Below, piece by piece: positions 1 through 7,120 of a stretch of DNA of 64,000 nucleotides (positions within the stretch are counted from its first letter, which is position 1; every line of letters begins with the position of its first letter). A program made the translations under genes and the position numbers. The notes under the pieces are model-generated. The model did no database searches. It was not told the origin of the DNA and worked only from the letters and a program-made list of their open reading frames with translations. Origin of the DNA: Halopseudomonas laoshanensis (GTDB lineage: Bacteria > Pseudomonadota > Gammaproteobacteria > Pseudomonadales > Pseudomonadaceae); NCBI RefSeq assembly GCF_008365385.1, contig NZ_QOVF01000007.1, forward strand, positions 1-64,000. The letters are read 5' to 3'.

Positions 1-99
1 CTACAACTGGCTGAGACCACATCAATTCAATGATGGTTTAGCACCTGCCAGGGCAGAGGAAAAACTTTATCCACTGTCCGGAATCAGTTGACCACTACA
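1..99. mobile_element. Right end of an IS3-family insertion sequence (partial)
   Basis: The transposase stop codon is followed at once by a short stretch ending ...CACTACA at 99. Read from the other strand this begins TGTAGTGG, which is plausible as an IS3-type terminal inverted repeat. The exact boundary and any target duplication cannot be verified because the other end is outside the window. The IS may sit inside the Tn7-like element or beyond its far end. Confidence 0.5.
2..91 (+). CDS. IS3-family transposase (OrfB), C-terminal end only
   Basis: Reading from base 2, the frame gives YNWLRPHQFNDGLAP...EEKL..LSGIS and stops with TGA at 89-91. This tail (a tyrosine-asparagine-tryptophan-leucine run, then P.A..A.EKL) is the usual C-terminus of the DDE integrase subunit of IS3-family insertion sequences, after the catalytic glutamate. 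Only 29 residues are in the window; the catalytic core lies to the left. It says nothing about whether the IS is intact. The identification rests on remembered family sequence, not on a search. Confidence 0.75.
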   Translation, partial: YNWLRPHQFNDGLAPARAEEKLYPLSGIS

Positions 100-325
100 A
101 TCCGCGAAAGTACCCGATTCACTGAGCTAGGTTCCCCCTCTTTAGCGAAAAGCGAACCAACGAAAGGTTTCCCCTTCTGCATATGCTTGACGCGGCGGGA
201 AATTCTTTGCCCGATTGTCATAGCAAAACTCTTATCTGGGCGGAAACTGCCTCCTCAATCAATGCGCGGGGATGGCCCGCCTCTGGCGGAAACGATCGCG
301 AGTTCCGAAGCCCAATGCGACCTGT

Positions 326-589
326 CTAGCTCCCACTGTCGCCACCGCTTCCAAACCTCGGATGGTAGATCGCCATAAAGAGATCCCTCGCCTTGTCATC
401 ATGCTGTTCACTAAACAAATAATCTTCCAGCTGCCCGACTCTCAGCACATCTTCGGCAGAGGGATAGTGGCGCAGCAGACGCTTTGCTTCCCTCTTAATT
501 TCCTCCGGCATGCATGGATTCCGAACTAATTCCTGTAGGAATTCTCCGGTTTGCTTGACGCTGCGACTACGTTCACTTGGCAAGGTCAT
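326..589 (-). CDS. BPSL0761-family small protein
   Basis: This 87-aa protein starts MTLPSERSRSVKQTGEFLQEL and continues with a MPEEIKREAKRLLRHYP stretch. That layout (TLP.ER.R.V.QT.EFL.EL...P..I...A..LLRHYP) is what I know as the BPSL0761 family, uncharacterised small soluble proteins common in Pseudomonas and Burkholderia. No catalytic or metal-binding motif is visible. It lies 75 bp downstream of tniQ on the same strand, so it may be the last gene of the transposition operon or the first cargo gene. Its function is unknown. Confidence 0.7.
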   Translation of the reverse strand: MTLPSERSRSVKQTGEFLQELVRNPCMPEEIKREAKRLLRHYPSAEDVLRVGQLEDYLFSEQHDDKARDLFMAIYHPRFGSGGDSGS

Positions 590-664
590 ACGGACTCCTT
601 TTTTAGCTCGGACCCTTATGCCAGAGCGATTATTGTTCCGGTAATAATTTTCAATAATTGGGGC

Positions 665-1939
665 TCAGCCGTGTAGCGCCGAATATGCGTCCTGGATCGC
701 GTTCTTCAGCACCCATTTGGGGAGGCCAGTTACGCTTCGTAGCTGTCGATATGCCTGCTTACGAGAAAGCGAGCAACCTCCTGTCAATTCGTCGGCGAAA
801 TGCGCAACTGCTGCGTTTCGGGCGGTCAACAGCATCCTTTCTCTTTCTTTCCTTAACAAGTCCCTCCTGACGGCTCGCAGCCTCGCTACAATCGGAGCAT
901 ACCGATACTCGAGATAGCCGACCGAGACCCATAACCGACTTGCTAATTCTGGAATGGTTGGAGGCAACGCTTCGCTCGCTAGCGCCCGCTTCAATGCACG
1001 AAGAATCCTAGGGTGGTCGGTTTGGCTCCTTCGGCGCGTGAGCATGAAGCTTGGCTTTAGCTCGCATACCCAGGCAGCACTCAAAATCCCTGAACAGAGA
1101 TGCGCTTCCCCAGCCAGCAAAGGGAAGAGAGGGATCCCGAGCATATATGCGAAGCGCCTAGCGCTCTGGAAACTCATCTTTGTTTCTGAATGCAAAGCAC
1201 TGAGCAGCACGTCTCGTGATAGAAGGTCATATAGCTCCTGCTCCATGTCATATCTCCAGTAGTGATCGAAGATCTTTTCCAAGGAGATTCGTGGCCCTGA
1301 ATCCGGCAAACTATTCGGGCGACAAGTCGCCAGGTCGATGAAAAGCTGGATGACGTCGTGATCCTCTCGATCAAAATTGGTACCGCAGCTTAAGGCGGGT
1401 CGAGACACGGCATGCGCCCAGAGCGAGACGCCACAGAGCTGGCAATGATCCAGAGGCCATTGCTTTCGATAGGTTTCCTGCGGTTCAGCACAGGAAGGGC
1501 ATGTTTGTTCAAAAGGGGTTTTGTGAGTCGGGCAAGCTACAACGGAAGCCATATGCCATAGGAGCTTGAAATAGGGAGGGATACCAAACGTAGCCATTTC
1601 AGAAAAGCAATGGGGGCACCAACGGAACCCAGCGATGACTTCGTCCCCAGAAAGGCTCAATGGCCCGTTCATAAACCACAAAGTACCCTCCGTTAGAGTT
1701 ACAGACGCAGCCGACTCAAACGCTGCCACCAAAGCTGTCGTCGCCAAACTTGGCCTGACGAGTTCTTGAGGTTTCCTGTAAAAGAACATCGGTTTACGCT
1801 CCCCGTCTGTGCGAGTCACGTAGCGAATAATTTCTCCTACATAAACGCCATGCTCTAGAGCTGTACGATGCACATAAGAAGCGAACGATTCGACATCCGG
1901 GGAGCCGACGCCCTCCAAAGCCATTCGAAACAAGCTCAT
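665..1939 (-). CDS. tniQ: TniQ/TnsD-type target-selection protein
   Basis: 424 aa. TniQ/TnsD proteins recognise the attachment site (or a guide complex) and recruit TnsC and the transposase. The N-terminal half carries the expected zinc-binding pattern: RWCPHC at about 128-133, ACPTHKTPFEQTCPSC at about 155-170 and a DHCQLC pair near 184-189. The C-terminal half is helical and basic (RRDLLRKERERM) with HTH-like segments, consistent with DNA recognition by a TnsD-like rather than a short TniQ protein. The ATG overlaps the tnsC stop as ATGA, indicating translational coupling. As the only TniQ-family gene in view, it would decide the insertion site, here just behind an RND pump gene. Confidence 0.88.
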   Translation of the reverse strand: MSLFRMALEGVGSPDVESFASYVHRTALEHGVYVGEIIRYVTRTDGERKPMFFYRKPQELVRPSLATTALVAAFESAASVTLTEGTLWFMNGPLSLSGDEVIAGFRWCPHCFSEMATFGIPPYFKLLWHMASVVACPTHKTPFEQTCPSCAEPQETYRKQWPLDHCQLCGVSLWAHAVSRPALSCGTNFDREDHDVIQLFIDLATCRPNSLPDSGPRISLEKIFDHYWRYDMEQELYDLLSRDVLLSALHSETKMSFQSARRFAYMLGIPLFPLLAGEAHLCSGILSAAWVCELKPSFMLTRRRSQTDHPRILRALKRALASEALPPTIPELASRLWVSVGYLEYRYAPIVARLRAVRRDLLRKERERMLLTARNAAVAHFADELTGGCSLSRKQAYRQLRSVTGLPKWVLKNAIQDAYSALHG

Positions 1940-2994
1940 ACCGCACCCCCGCCGCCAGATCGGTTTCCCTTTTCGTAGCGTTTAGGGTTGCGATTGAATG
2001 GCTTCCCTACAGGTTTTTTTGGCGCCGCGGGACTGCTGGTGACAATTTTTGAAGGACTGCGAGGCGAGCTGTAGAGAAGTCTTTCGCCCTCGGCTATTTC
2101 CTTTGAGATTTCAAGCAAATCCGAATCAGACATCATGGTTTGTTCGAGCAACCGCAGATCTAACTGGCAGTCGTTGAGATGCGCCAGCGTCAACGCATGC
2201 TTCAACCAGCTTTTTAGTAAACCAATGCACCCGCACGTTCGCTCGTGCAAATATTGGGTGTGCGATACGAGCAAATTTGATAGCACACTGTCGCCCATCG
2301 CTTGTTCGAAAGCCCGGCAGATTTTCGCAAATTCTAATATCTCTTCTTCTGCTGCCCCGTAGCGTGAGAGGTGGATTTGTTTTTTTCTCCCAAGCATGTG
2401 CGGCGAGTTCCGCAACACTTCCAAGATGGGATATGCCCCGACAACCACCAGAACGAGACCAGCAGTCTGTGCCAGGCATTTCCACGAATCCATGACGGCG
2501 CAGGGAGCCTGGCTTTGCTTGCTGGCGTATCGGACATGCTGTGCTTCATCAATGAATAAGTATCGTACGCCACGATGTTTTAAAGCCCGTTCTAGCGCTT
2601 GCCTGAGTATGCTTTCAGTCGAACGCTCAATCTTGTTGGCGGCGGTTAAGGTTAGGGCGTCGTCTCCGTCCATGCTCAGCATCGGATGCCGCACCGCTTC
2701 TAACAATCGCAGAGTGAACGCTTTTGTAGAAAAGGCGCCATTGGGTCCGGCGTTTACTGCTTCCACGCATATCACCGGCAGCAGGCCAGTCTCGGTGAAA
2801 GCGTTTCCATTCTCAAGCTGCCGTCTCAGCTCGTGAATCAGCCTAGACTTTCCTGCTCTAGAAGGCCCGACAATACAGACGACGTCACCTGCACTGGCCA
2901 TGGTAAGAACGGCGAACGCTTCTTTAAAAGCGTTGGTCCATTGCCTGTGGCTAATTTTCATTTCCAGAACATTACCAGCGGGAGGCCTAGTCAT
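1936..2994 (-). CDS. tnsC: TnsC-like AAA+ ATPase, transposition regulator
   Basis: An AAA+ ATPase that links the target selector (TniQ) to the transposase. The protein shows a Walker A motif, IVGPSRAGKSRLIHEL, near residues 42-57 and a Walker B region, RYLFIDEAQHVRYA, near 145-158. The C-terminus is rich in Lys, Arg and Gly (KPVGKPFNRNPKRYEKG), as expected for a nucleic-acid- or partner-binding tail. I chose the internal ATG at 2994 (MTRPPAG...). It has a GGAG eight bases upstream and overlaps the tnsAB stop by 8 bp, whereas the longer frame to 3030 would overlap by 44 bp. It lies between tnsAB and tniQ. Confidence 0.88.
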   Translation of the reverse strand: MTRPPAGNVLEMKISHRQWTNAFKEAFAVLTMASAGDVVCIVGPSRAGKSRLIHELRRQLENGNAFTETGLLPVICVEAVNAGPNGAFSTKAFTLRLLEAVRHPMLSMDGDDALTLTAANKIERSTESILRQALERALKHRGVRYLFIDEAQHVRYASKQSQAPCAVMDSWKCLAQTAGLVLVVVGAYPILEVLRNSPHMLGRKKQIHLSRYGAAEEEILEFAKICRAFEQAMGDSVLSNLLVSHTQYLHERTCGCIGLLKSWLKHALTLAHLNDCQLDLRLLEQTMMSDSDLLEISKEIAEGERLLYSSPRSPSKIVTSSPAAPKKPVGKPFNRNPKRYEKGNRSGGGGAV

Positions 2995-5389
2995 AGGAAG
3001 CACTCCAGCTATCAACCTCAAGATCGTCAATCGACTCGGAAAGCAGGCTGTCCAGGTCTAGGGGTGCGTCCTCGTGTTGCTCAAAATCGACGCTAACTGC
3101 TGGCTCAACCGGAGCGCCGACATCTACGGAATATGAGCGAATAATTCGACAGAGGTCTTCGTCGTCCATCATTCGTATTTTGTTCTTAAGCCCATAGGTC
3201 TCGAGTTTGACTAGTCCCTCGCCTAGCTGCTGGGACCCGGATTTGACGTTGTATACTCGCATTCCGGTGCTTTCACAGGTAACCCACCGTTGGTTAATGC
3301 ACGCATACACTACGTGTGGGTTTTCGGGGTCCAGCCTAACCTGGAGAGAGGACTTTCTTCCGCGGACAGATGCTAGCTCAGGTGCGTAATACCAATCGGT
3401 CCCTACATGAATCCCACGTGTCTGATCGACCTTGAAAGCTTTGTAATCCACCGCCGTCATCATCATGAACTCAAGGTCATAGTTGATCTCGCGCGCAACG
3501 AACGGGTACAAGGCTTGGCGGCGCTTGAATTCTGTGTCCGCTGCGACAAGCTCACCGCCTCTGAGCTTCCCGTTCCTCCAATTGCAGAAAGCCTTTAGCT
3601 CTTCAAATGCCCGAGCTGGAAACATAATGGCTCGCTTCTTTGGCGCACATTTACCGTCAACGCTCCTGGCCTCCTTGTAGTCAGCTAGATTCCCGGGACG
3701 CTGCGACAACCATTGTTGTTTGAATTCGCCGAAGAACCGCTCAACCTGAGAGCCAAAACGCGGATGCGAAGCTGGCCTCAGCGTGTAAGTAATTCCGTAG
3801 TGAGCCGTGAGAGATGCCATGTACGTCGAGCGGAATTCAGCACCTCGGTCAACTATAACCTCGGCCGGTAGGCGCCGGTGTAGCCGAACGCACTCCCGGA
3901 AAATCTTGCTAACGGCACGAGAGGAAGGAGAAAGAAACGAGATGGTTATCGCGAGTACGTAAGAACTGTAGAGATCGATCATGGCAGTAACCCAAGGCCG
4001 CTCCACATACACTGTGCCGTCGGACGAGTAGACGACGACATAAATGTCTGCAAGGTAGTGGTCTATGGCGGCACGCTCCCAGGGCAAGCGGGAACGCAAA
4101 ACACGCTTTTCCGGGTCGGTGGGATCTGCCACCGCGTTGGCCGCGCGTTTGCCCCCCCGCTTCAGGGCGGCGTAGCGAGCAGGCATTTGCCCCAACCTGG
4201 TATCGAACGTTTTCTGGCTTACCGGATCCAGCCCTGGATGCACCTCCGCCGCCATGACCCTGTACCTGACGTATGATCGGTACTTCGACAGCCCGGCACT
4301 ATTCGCATGTTCTCCAGACAGGTATTGCGCTAAAAACTCTTCAACTTCGCGCCCCAGCCGCCGCCTACGGTTACCGCTTTGATAATATTTTGGCAGTAGT
4401 GACTGAAACGGGGAGAGACCGCAAACGGCGCCATCCGAAACGGTCTTCTTCGATCGTCTTGTAGACCGATTTTGCGGTCCGTCTTCCAAATCGCTCAGCC
4501 TTTTCAGGGCATGTTCTGCATCCCTCAGAGTCGGCACCCTTGTTATGCTGACACTTCGCTGGCTAACCGGCCCCGTCACTTGACCCGCTTTGAGTAGTTC
4601 ACGTCCCTCTCTTAACAACCTTGAATCGCGCGCCACCACGCAGCCCTCTGCCTCCGAGAGAAGCGCACCGCGCAGATCCGCTACTATTTCACCCTCGTCA
4701 ATCAGCTTTACGAGTGGTGCGAAGGTGTCTAAACCGACTGCACGACGCAACTCGTCTAGAGTCCAAGCGAACTGCTCTTCCAAAGCCGACACCACTTTCG
4801 CTCTAACATGAGCAGGCACCGGAGGACTCGATCGCGCTTGCAGCATGAGTTCGGTATTTGCTACCTGATAGGCCATATCCGTCGAATATACGAACACCTC
4901 GAACCGGATGCCTATCTCACTGAATGCTGTTTCCGCTGGAAGATAACCAACTACACCATTGGACCGGCGAACCCAGTCCGAAGGATAGCGACTTACAAGC
5001 TCATCGATGCTTTCAGAAGTCTTAACCTCCACGACTAACGGGCCATCCGTAGTCAGCAGCAGGAAGTCCGGATTGTACTGGCATCGGATTTTCCGGCCGT
5101 TCTTATCATGCCGCTCAACTTTTCTCGGCTCCGGCTGGTCCCAAAGCTCCAATACGCGGCTGTCATACTCGCTTAGAATGAAAAAGGCCGTTTCCGCCGA
5201 TCGACTCTCTATCGAAACGGATCGATTAATCTTGGACGAAACCCTCCAACTTACGAGGTTGGATATAGCGTGAGTCCCCACCATTCGTGAAGCTTCGGAT
5301 TCGCGCGTATTTTGGATGTACTGTTTTGCGTTTCTCGACAGGTTAAAGCTAATGCTCTGGTAGTGAAGCATCTCTATTTCTGTAAGCAT
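2987..5389 (-). CDS. tnsAB: TnsA-TnsB fusion transposase
   Basis: 800 aa joining the two Tn7 cleavage subunits. Residues about 60-190 form a TnsA-type PD-(D/E)xK endonuclease: a conserved glutamate region, then QYNPDFLLLTTDG and PLVVEVKTSES, giving the D...E.K signature. TnsA nicks the 5' ends of the element. From about residue 340 the protein is a TnsB DDE integrase. It has YLADIYVVVYSSDGTVYVERPWV with the first acidic residue, IVDRGAEFRS with the second, and SQVERFFGEFKQQW with the catalytic glutamate. A Mu-transposase-like C-terminal beta domain follows. The start is preceded by a strong GGGGGAG Shine-Dalgarno. Fused TnsAB occurs in several Tn7-like branches and CRISPR-associated transposons, so fusion alone does not assign the branch. 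All catalytic positions look intact. Confidence 0.92.
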   Translation of the reverse strand: MLTEIEMLHYQSISFNLSRNAKQYIQNTRESEASRMVGTHAISNLVSWRVSSKINRSVSIESRSAETAFFILSEYDSRVLELWDQPEPRKVERHDKNGRKIRCQYNPDFLLLTTDGPLVVEVKTSESIDELVSRYPSDWVRRSNGVVGYLPAETAFSEIGIRFEVFVYSTDMAYQVANTELMLQARSSPPVPAHVRAKVVSALEEQFAWTLDELRRAVGLDTFAPLVKLIDEGEIVADLRGALLSEAEGCVVARDSRLLREGRELLKAGQVTGPVSQRSVSITRVPTLRDAEHALKRLSDLEDGPQNRSTRRSKKTVSDGAVCGLSPFQSLLPKYYQSGNRRRRLGREVEEFLAQYLSGEHANSAGLSKYRSYVRYRVMAAEVHPGLDPVSQKTFDTRLGQMPARYAALKRGGKRAANAVADPTDPEKRVLRSRLPWERAAIDHYLADIYVVVYSSDGTVYVERPWVTAMIDLYSSYVLAITISFLSPSSRAVSKIFRECVRLHRRLPAEVIVDRGAEFRSTYMASLTAHYGITYTLRPASHPRFGSQVERFFGEFKQQWLSQRPGNLADYKEARSVDGKCAPKKRAIMFPARAFEELKAFCNWRNGKLRGGELVAADTEFKRRQALYPFVAREINYDLEFMMMTAVDYKAFKVDQTRGIHVGTDWYYAPELASVRGRKSSLQVRLDPENPHVVYACINQRWVTCESTGMRVYNVKSGSQQLGEGLVKLETYGLKNKIRMMDDEDLCRIIRSYSVDVGAPVEPAVSVDFEQHEDAPLDLDSLLSESIDDLEVDSWSASYD

Positions 5390-5406
5390 AAAACTCCCCC
5401 TTGGAC

Positions 5407-5440
5407 GGAGGCCTCGCTAAAAGCGCACGTGCGAGCCTCC
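5407..5440. promoter_or_regulatory. Inverted repeat in the tnsAB leader
   Basis: GGAGGC(C)TCGC at 5407-5417 pairs with GCGAGCCTCC at 5431-5440, with one bulged C and a 13-base loop. It lies about 18 bp upstream of the tnsAB start, immediately before the Shine-Dalgarno. As RNA on the minus strand it would be a hairpin next to the ribosome site; as DNA it could be an operator. It lacks a U-tract on either strand, so it is not a simple terminator. Confidence 0.45.
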
Positions 5441-5466
5441 GAACCCATTTATTCGGATAGATGGGC

Positions 5467-5496
5467 TTGACGCGGCTTTAAAGAGGGAGAGATACT
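5467..5496 (+). promoter_or_regulatory. Sigma70-like promoter facing away from tnsAB
   Basis: TTGACG at 5467-5472 and GATACT at 5491-5496 are separated by 18 bp. Directly after the -10 lies a palindrome, TGTGGCTACCACA (5496-5508), covering the expected start point near 5503. No coding gene follows on this strand before a strong terminator about 60 bp away. The palindrome could be the site of the neighbouring small DNA-binding protein; that is inference. Confidence 0.5.
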
Positions 5497-5502
5497 GTGG
5501 CT

Positions 5503-5571
5503 ACCACACCGGAGCATGTCTCCTTCAAAGAGCCGAGGCCAAGCGATAGCTTGCTTCGGTTTTTTGTTTTT
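5503..5571 (+). ncRNA. Candidate small RNA antisense to the tnsAB leader
   Basis: A predicted start point near 5503 is followed by a short hairpin (GGAG...CTCC at 5511-5523), then a terminator hairpin (CCGAGGC at 5533 pairing up to GCTTCGG at 5559) with TTTTTTGTTTTT at 5560-5571. The product would be about 60-70 nt. The terminator has a U-run only in this direction, and no plus-strand gene needs it. Minus-strand transcripts entering tnsAB from the small regulator gene would run through exactly this segment. The RNA could therefore act as an antisense regulator of transposase expression, in the way RNA-OUT controls IS10. Sequence pattern only; no expression evidence. Confidence 0.45.
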
Positions 5572-5827
5572 ACGTCATACCTTCCCCCTCTTCTTCGTTT
5601 GGCTGCTCACGCAGCGAGGCTAGCCAGCGCGCAATGTCTCTGGCTAGAGCATATTTTCCTCTCCGACGCGGTATCTCAAAAATCTCCACGGGCAGCGTTT
5701 TCTGTTCGACCGCTTTTCGGAATGCGTGACGCGAAGGGTATCCGAGGCTCCGTATTAGCAAATCGCCAGAAATAAGCGGTCCACCCTCTTTCATCAAAGC
5801 GGCTTCGAGCTCTGCAGCAAGTGACAT
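5570..5827 (-). CDS. Small putative DNA-binding protein of the transposon
   Basis: 85 aa from the chosen ATG at 5827, which has an excellent AGGAGG five bases upstream; a longer frame reaches 5863 but lacks such a site. The core reads LISGDLLIRSLGYPSRHAFRKAVEQK, then VEIFEIPRRRGKYALARDIARWL. This looks like a small helix-turn-helix / winged-helix protein of the AlpA/PrtN size class: a selection helix, then a basic RRRGK wing. It lies upstream of tnsAB on the same strand and divergent from the 333-aa gene, a typical place for an autoregulatory repressor or an accessory DNA-bending factor. I do not recognise a named family with certainty. Confidence 0.6.
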   Translation of the reverse strand: MSLAAELEAALMKEGGPLISGDLLIRSLGYPSRHAFRKAVEQKTLPVEIFEIPRRRGKYALARDIARWLASLREQPNEEEGEGMT

Positions 5828-5979
5828 GAGACCCTCCTCAGCATGCGCCGGCCATACTCGCATTCTACCGACAGGCTTTAAGATGAACTAGACTGTCATT
5901 TCGCCCGCCAAATCTAATGGAAAAAATTCAAATAATGCAATTAATTCAATCACATAGATTTCCGCGCAACTAGACCGGC

Positions 5980-6981
5980 ATGCTTTTTCGAAGCCGCGCA
6001 TCCTCTTCGGATTCGCACACAAGATCCCTCCAGACTCGGACTTGGTGCGCCGCGCTCCAAGCTGCGTCACGAATCAAAAGTGGCTGTGGTTTAGAGGCTT
6101 TGATGTCAGCTTCATGCATCAAAGCCCGAGAGGACGGCACGACATCCGGATCTGGTCGGTGGCACAAATATCTGCGAGGAGAGATCTATCCTTCTAGACG
6201 TACTATTCTTCTTGTAGAAAGTCGTTTCCCAAATACTTCTTTTTGGATTGAAGCGCCGCTATGGCGGTTAATCAGCGACGATCATGTTGAAGAAGAGGTG
6301 CTCGCGAACGTGATCGTCAATGCCAGGCCTCACCTAGCGACACATATCAAGCCGCGAGACGCGTCTCTGTCTTCGCCAATAACGATCAACTCTTTGTGGA
6401 AGCAGGGCGATTTACCCGCTTTCGAAGCGCTTTTAGGCTTGATTAGGCATGCTGAACTGACCTCGGACCTGGGGCAATACGTTGAAGCATCGTGGGCTGG
6501 GCTACATGTAGCATCCTTCTTGAGTATCAGCACTCCATTGGAAGCAGTGCGGGACGAGTTCCTACAACTGTTGTGGAGAAGATTCTTTCGAACTCTTCGG
6601 GACATCTTATCGCCACTTGGCGTCGACTATCAGCTCCAAGCAGAAGCGACCCGCCTTAAACGGATCCTTGAAACAGCGACGCGAAACGGCGTAATAACCG
6701 GACGCCGCAAAGAGAAAGCTCGCTTCGCATATTGGATAGCCAAGCAAATCCATCAAGCCAAAAATGGTAGTTCGCCATGTGAGACAGACGATCTCTTGGC
6801 TCTGTACCTGCAGAAGGGAGCGGCCAAAGCCGCGCTTGGCTCCCAAACGAATTTTATTGACGCGCTTCGTTTGTTCGAATTTAGCAGTTCATTTTCGCTC
6901 AACGATGATCGTGACTTAATGGCCATGATCAAGGAAGACGGAAGACACATTTCCAATCACGCTAGGTGTCTTTCCGGCTAA
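5980..6981 (+). CDS. Uncharacterised 333-aa protein at the transposon end
   Basis: I do not recognise a characterised family. The N-terminal part has RTWCAALQAASR and GRWHKYLRGEIYPSRRTILL followed by VESRFPNTSFWIEAPLWRLI. This recalls uncharacterised Pseudomonas proteins where a GRW..Y..GE..PS...V..VE..FPG motif precedes a long helical region. The remainder is mostly helical with no transmembrane segment or obvious catalytic motif. The start is uncertain: no strong Shine-Dalgarno precedes 5980, but the motif block begins soon after it, so the true start cannot be much further in. It is transcribed toward the element terminus, divergently from the small DNA-binding gene, so it was presumably acquired with the transposon. 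Confidence 0.6.
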   Translation: MLFRSRASSSDSHTRSLQTRTWCAALQAASRIKSGCGLEALMSASCIKAREDGTTSGSGRWHKYLRGEIYPSRRTILLVESRFPNTSFWIEAPLWRLISDDHVEEEVLANVIVNARPHLATHIKPRDASLSSPITINSLWKQGDLPAFEALLGLIRHAELTSDLGQYVEASWAGLHVASFLSISTPLEAVRDEFLQLLWRRFFRTLRDILSPLGVDYQLQAEATRLKRILETATRNGVITGRRKEKARFAYWIAKQIHQAKNGSSPCETDDLLALYLQKGAAKAALGSQTNFIDALRLFEFSSSFSLNDDRDLMAMIKEDGRHISNHARCLSG

Positions 6982-7039
6982 GCCGTGACCTCTTCGGGCG
7001 ATCGATGTCGACGCCGCCCTGGCTAGGCGTCAAGAGAGA

Positions 7040-7087
7040 GGCCAAACTATGGTATTAATTTCTGGCCAGACTATGGGTGTAAGAACA
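7040..7087. repeat. Transposon terminus with two TnsB-type binding repeats
   Basis: GGCCAAACTATGG at 7040-7052 and GGCCAGACTATGG at 7064-7076 are identical except for one base and are exactly 24 bp apart. The sequence then ends ...GTAAGAACA at 7087, which is TGTTCTTAC on the minus strand. Regularly spaced short repeats ending in TGT/ACA are the organisation of Tn7-like ends. A third, poor match may lie 24 bp further in (around 7016-7028). If 7087 is the terminus, the 5-bp target duplication here would be CTATC (7088-7092). Confidence 0.75.
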
Positions 7088-7120
7088 CTATCAGCAGCAT
7101 CCTTCCCGCTTTATCGCCAC

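Larger units (their letters stand above)
1..7087. mobile_element. Tn7-like transposon, end containing the transposition genes (partial)
   Basis: A TnsA-TnsB fusion, TnsC and TniQ are encoded head to tail on the minus strand and lead inward from an apparent terminus at 7087. On the minus strand the terminus reads TGTTCTTACACCCATAG, followed by a second CCATAG.TTGGCC box 24 bp further in. TGT/ACA ends and spaced TnsB-binding repeats are hallmarks of Tn7-like elements. From memory, the TGTT...ACACCCATA arrangement resembles the ends of the I-F3 Tn7-like group. The region is visibly less GC-rich than the flanking chromosome. The far end is not identified; the left coordinate is just the window edge. 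No Cas genes are in this part. Confidence 0.8.

Noticed and set aside
88-378. 96-codon frame after the IS end
   Set aside because: Composition is not protein-like, there is no ribosome site, and it overlaps the BPSL0761-type gene on the other strand.
1-7087. CRISPR array or Cas genes expected for a CRISPR-associated transposon
   Set aside because: Searched by eye for repeated 28-37-bp units and Cas motifs; none seen. A guided system is not supported by this part of the element.
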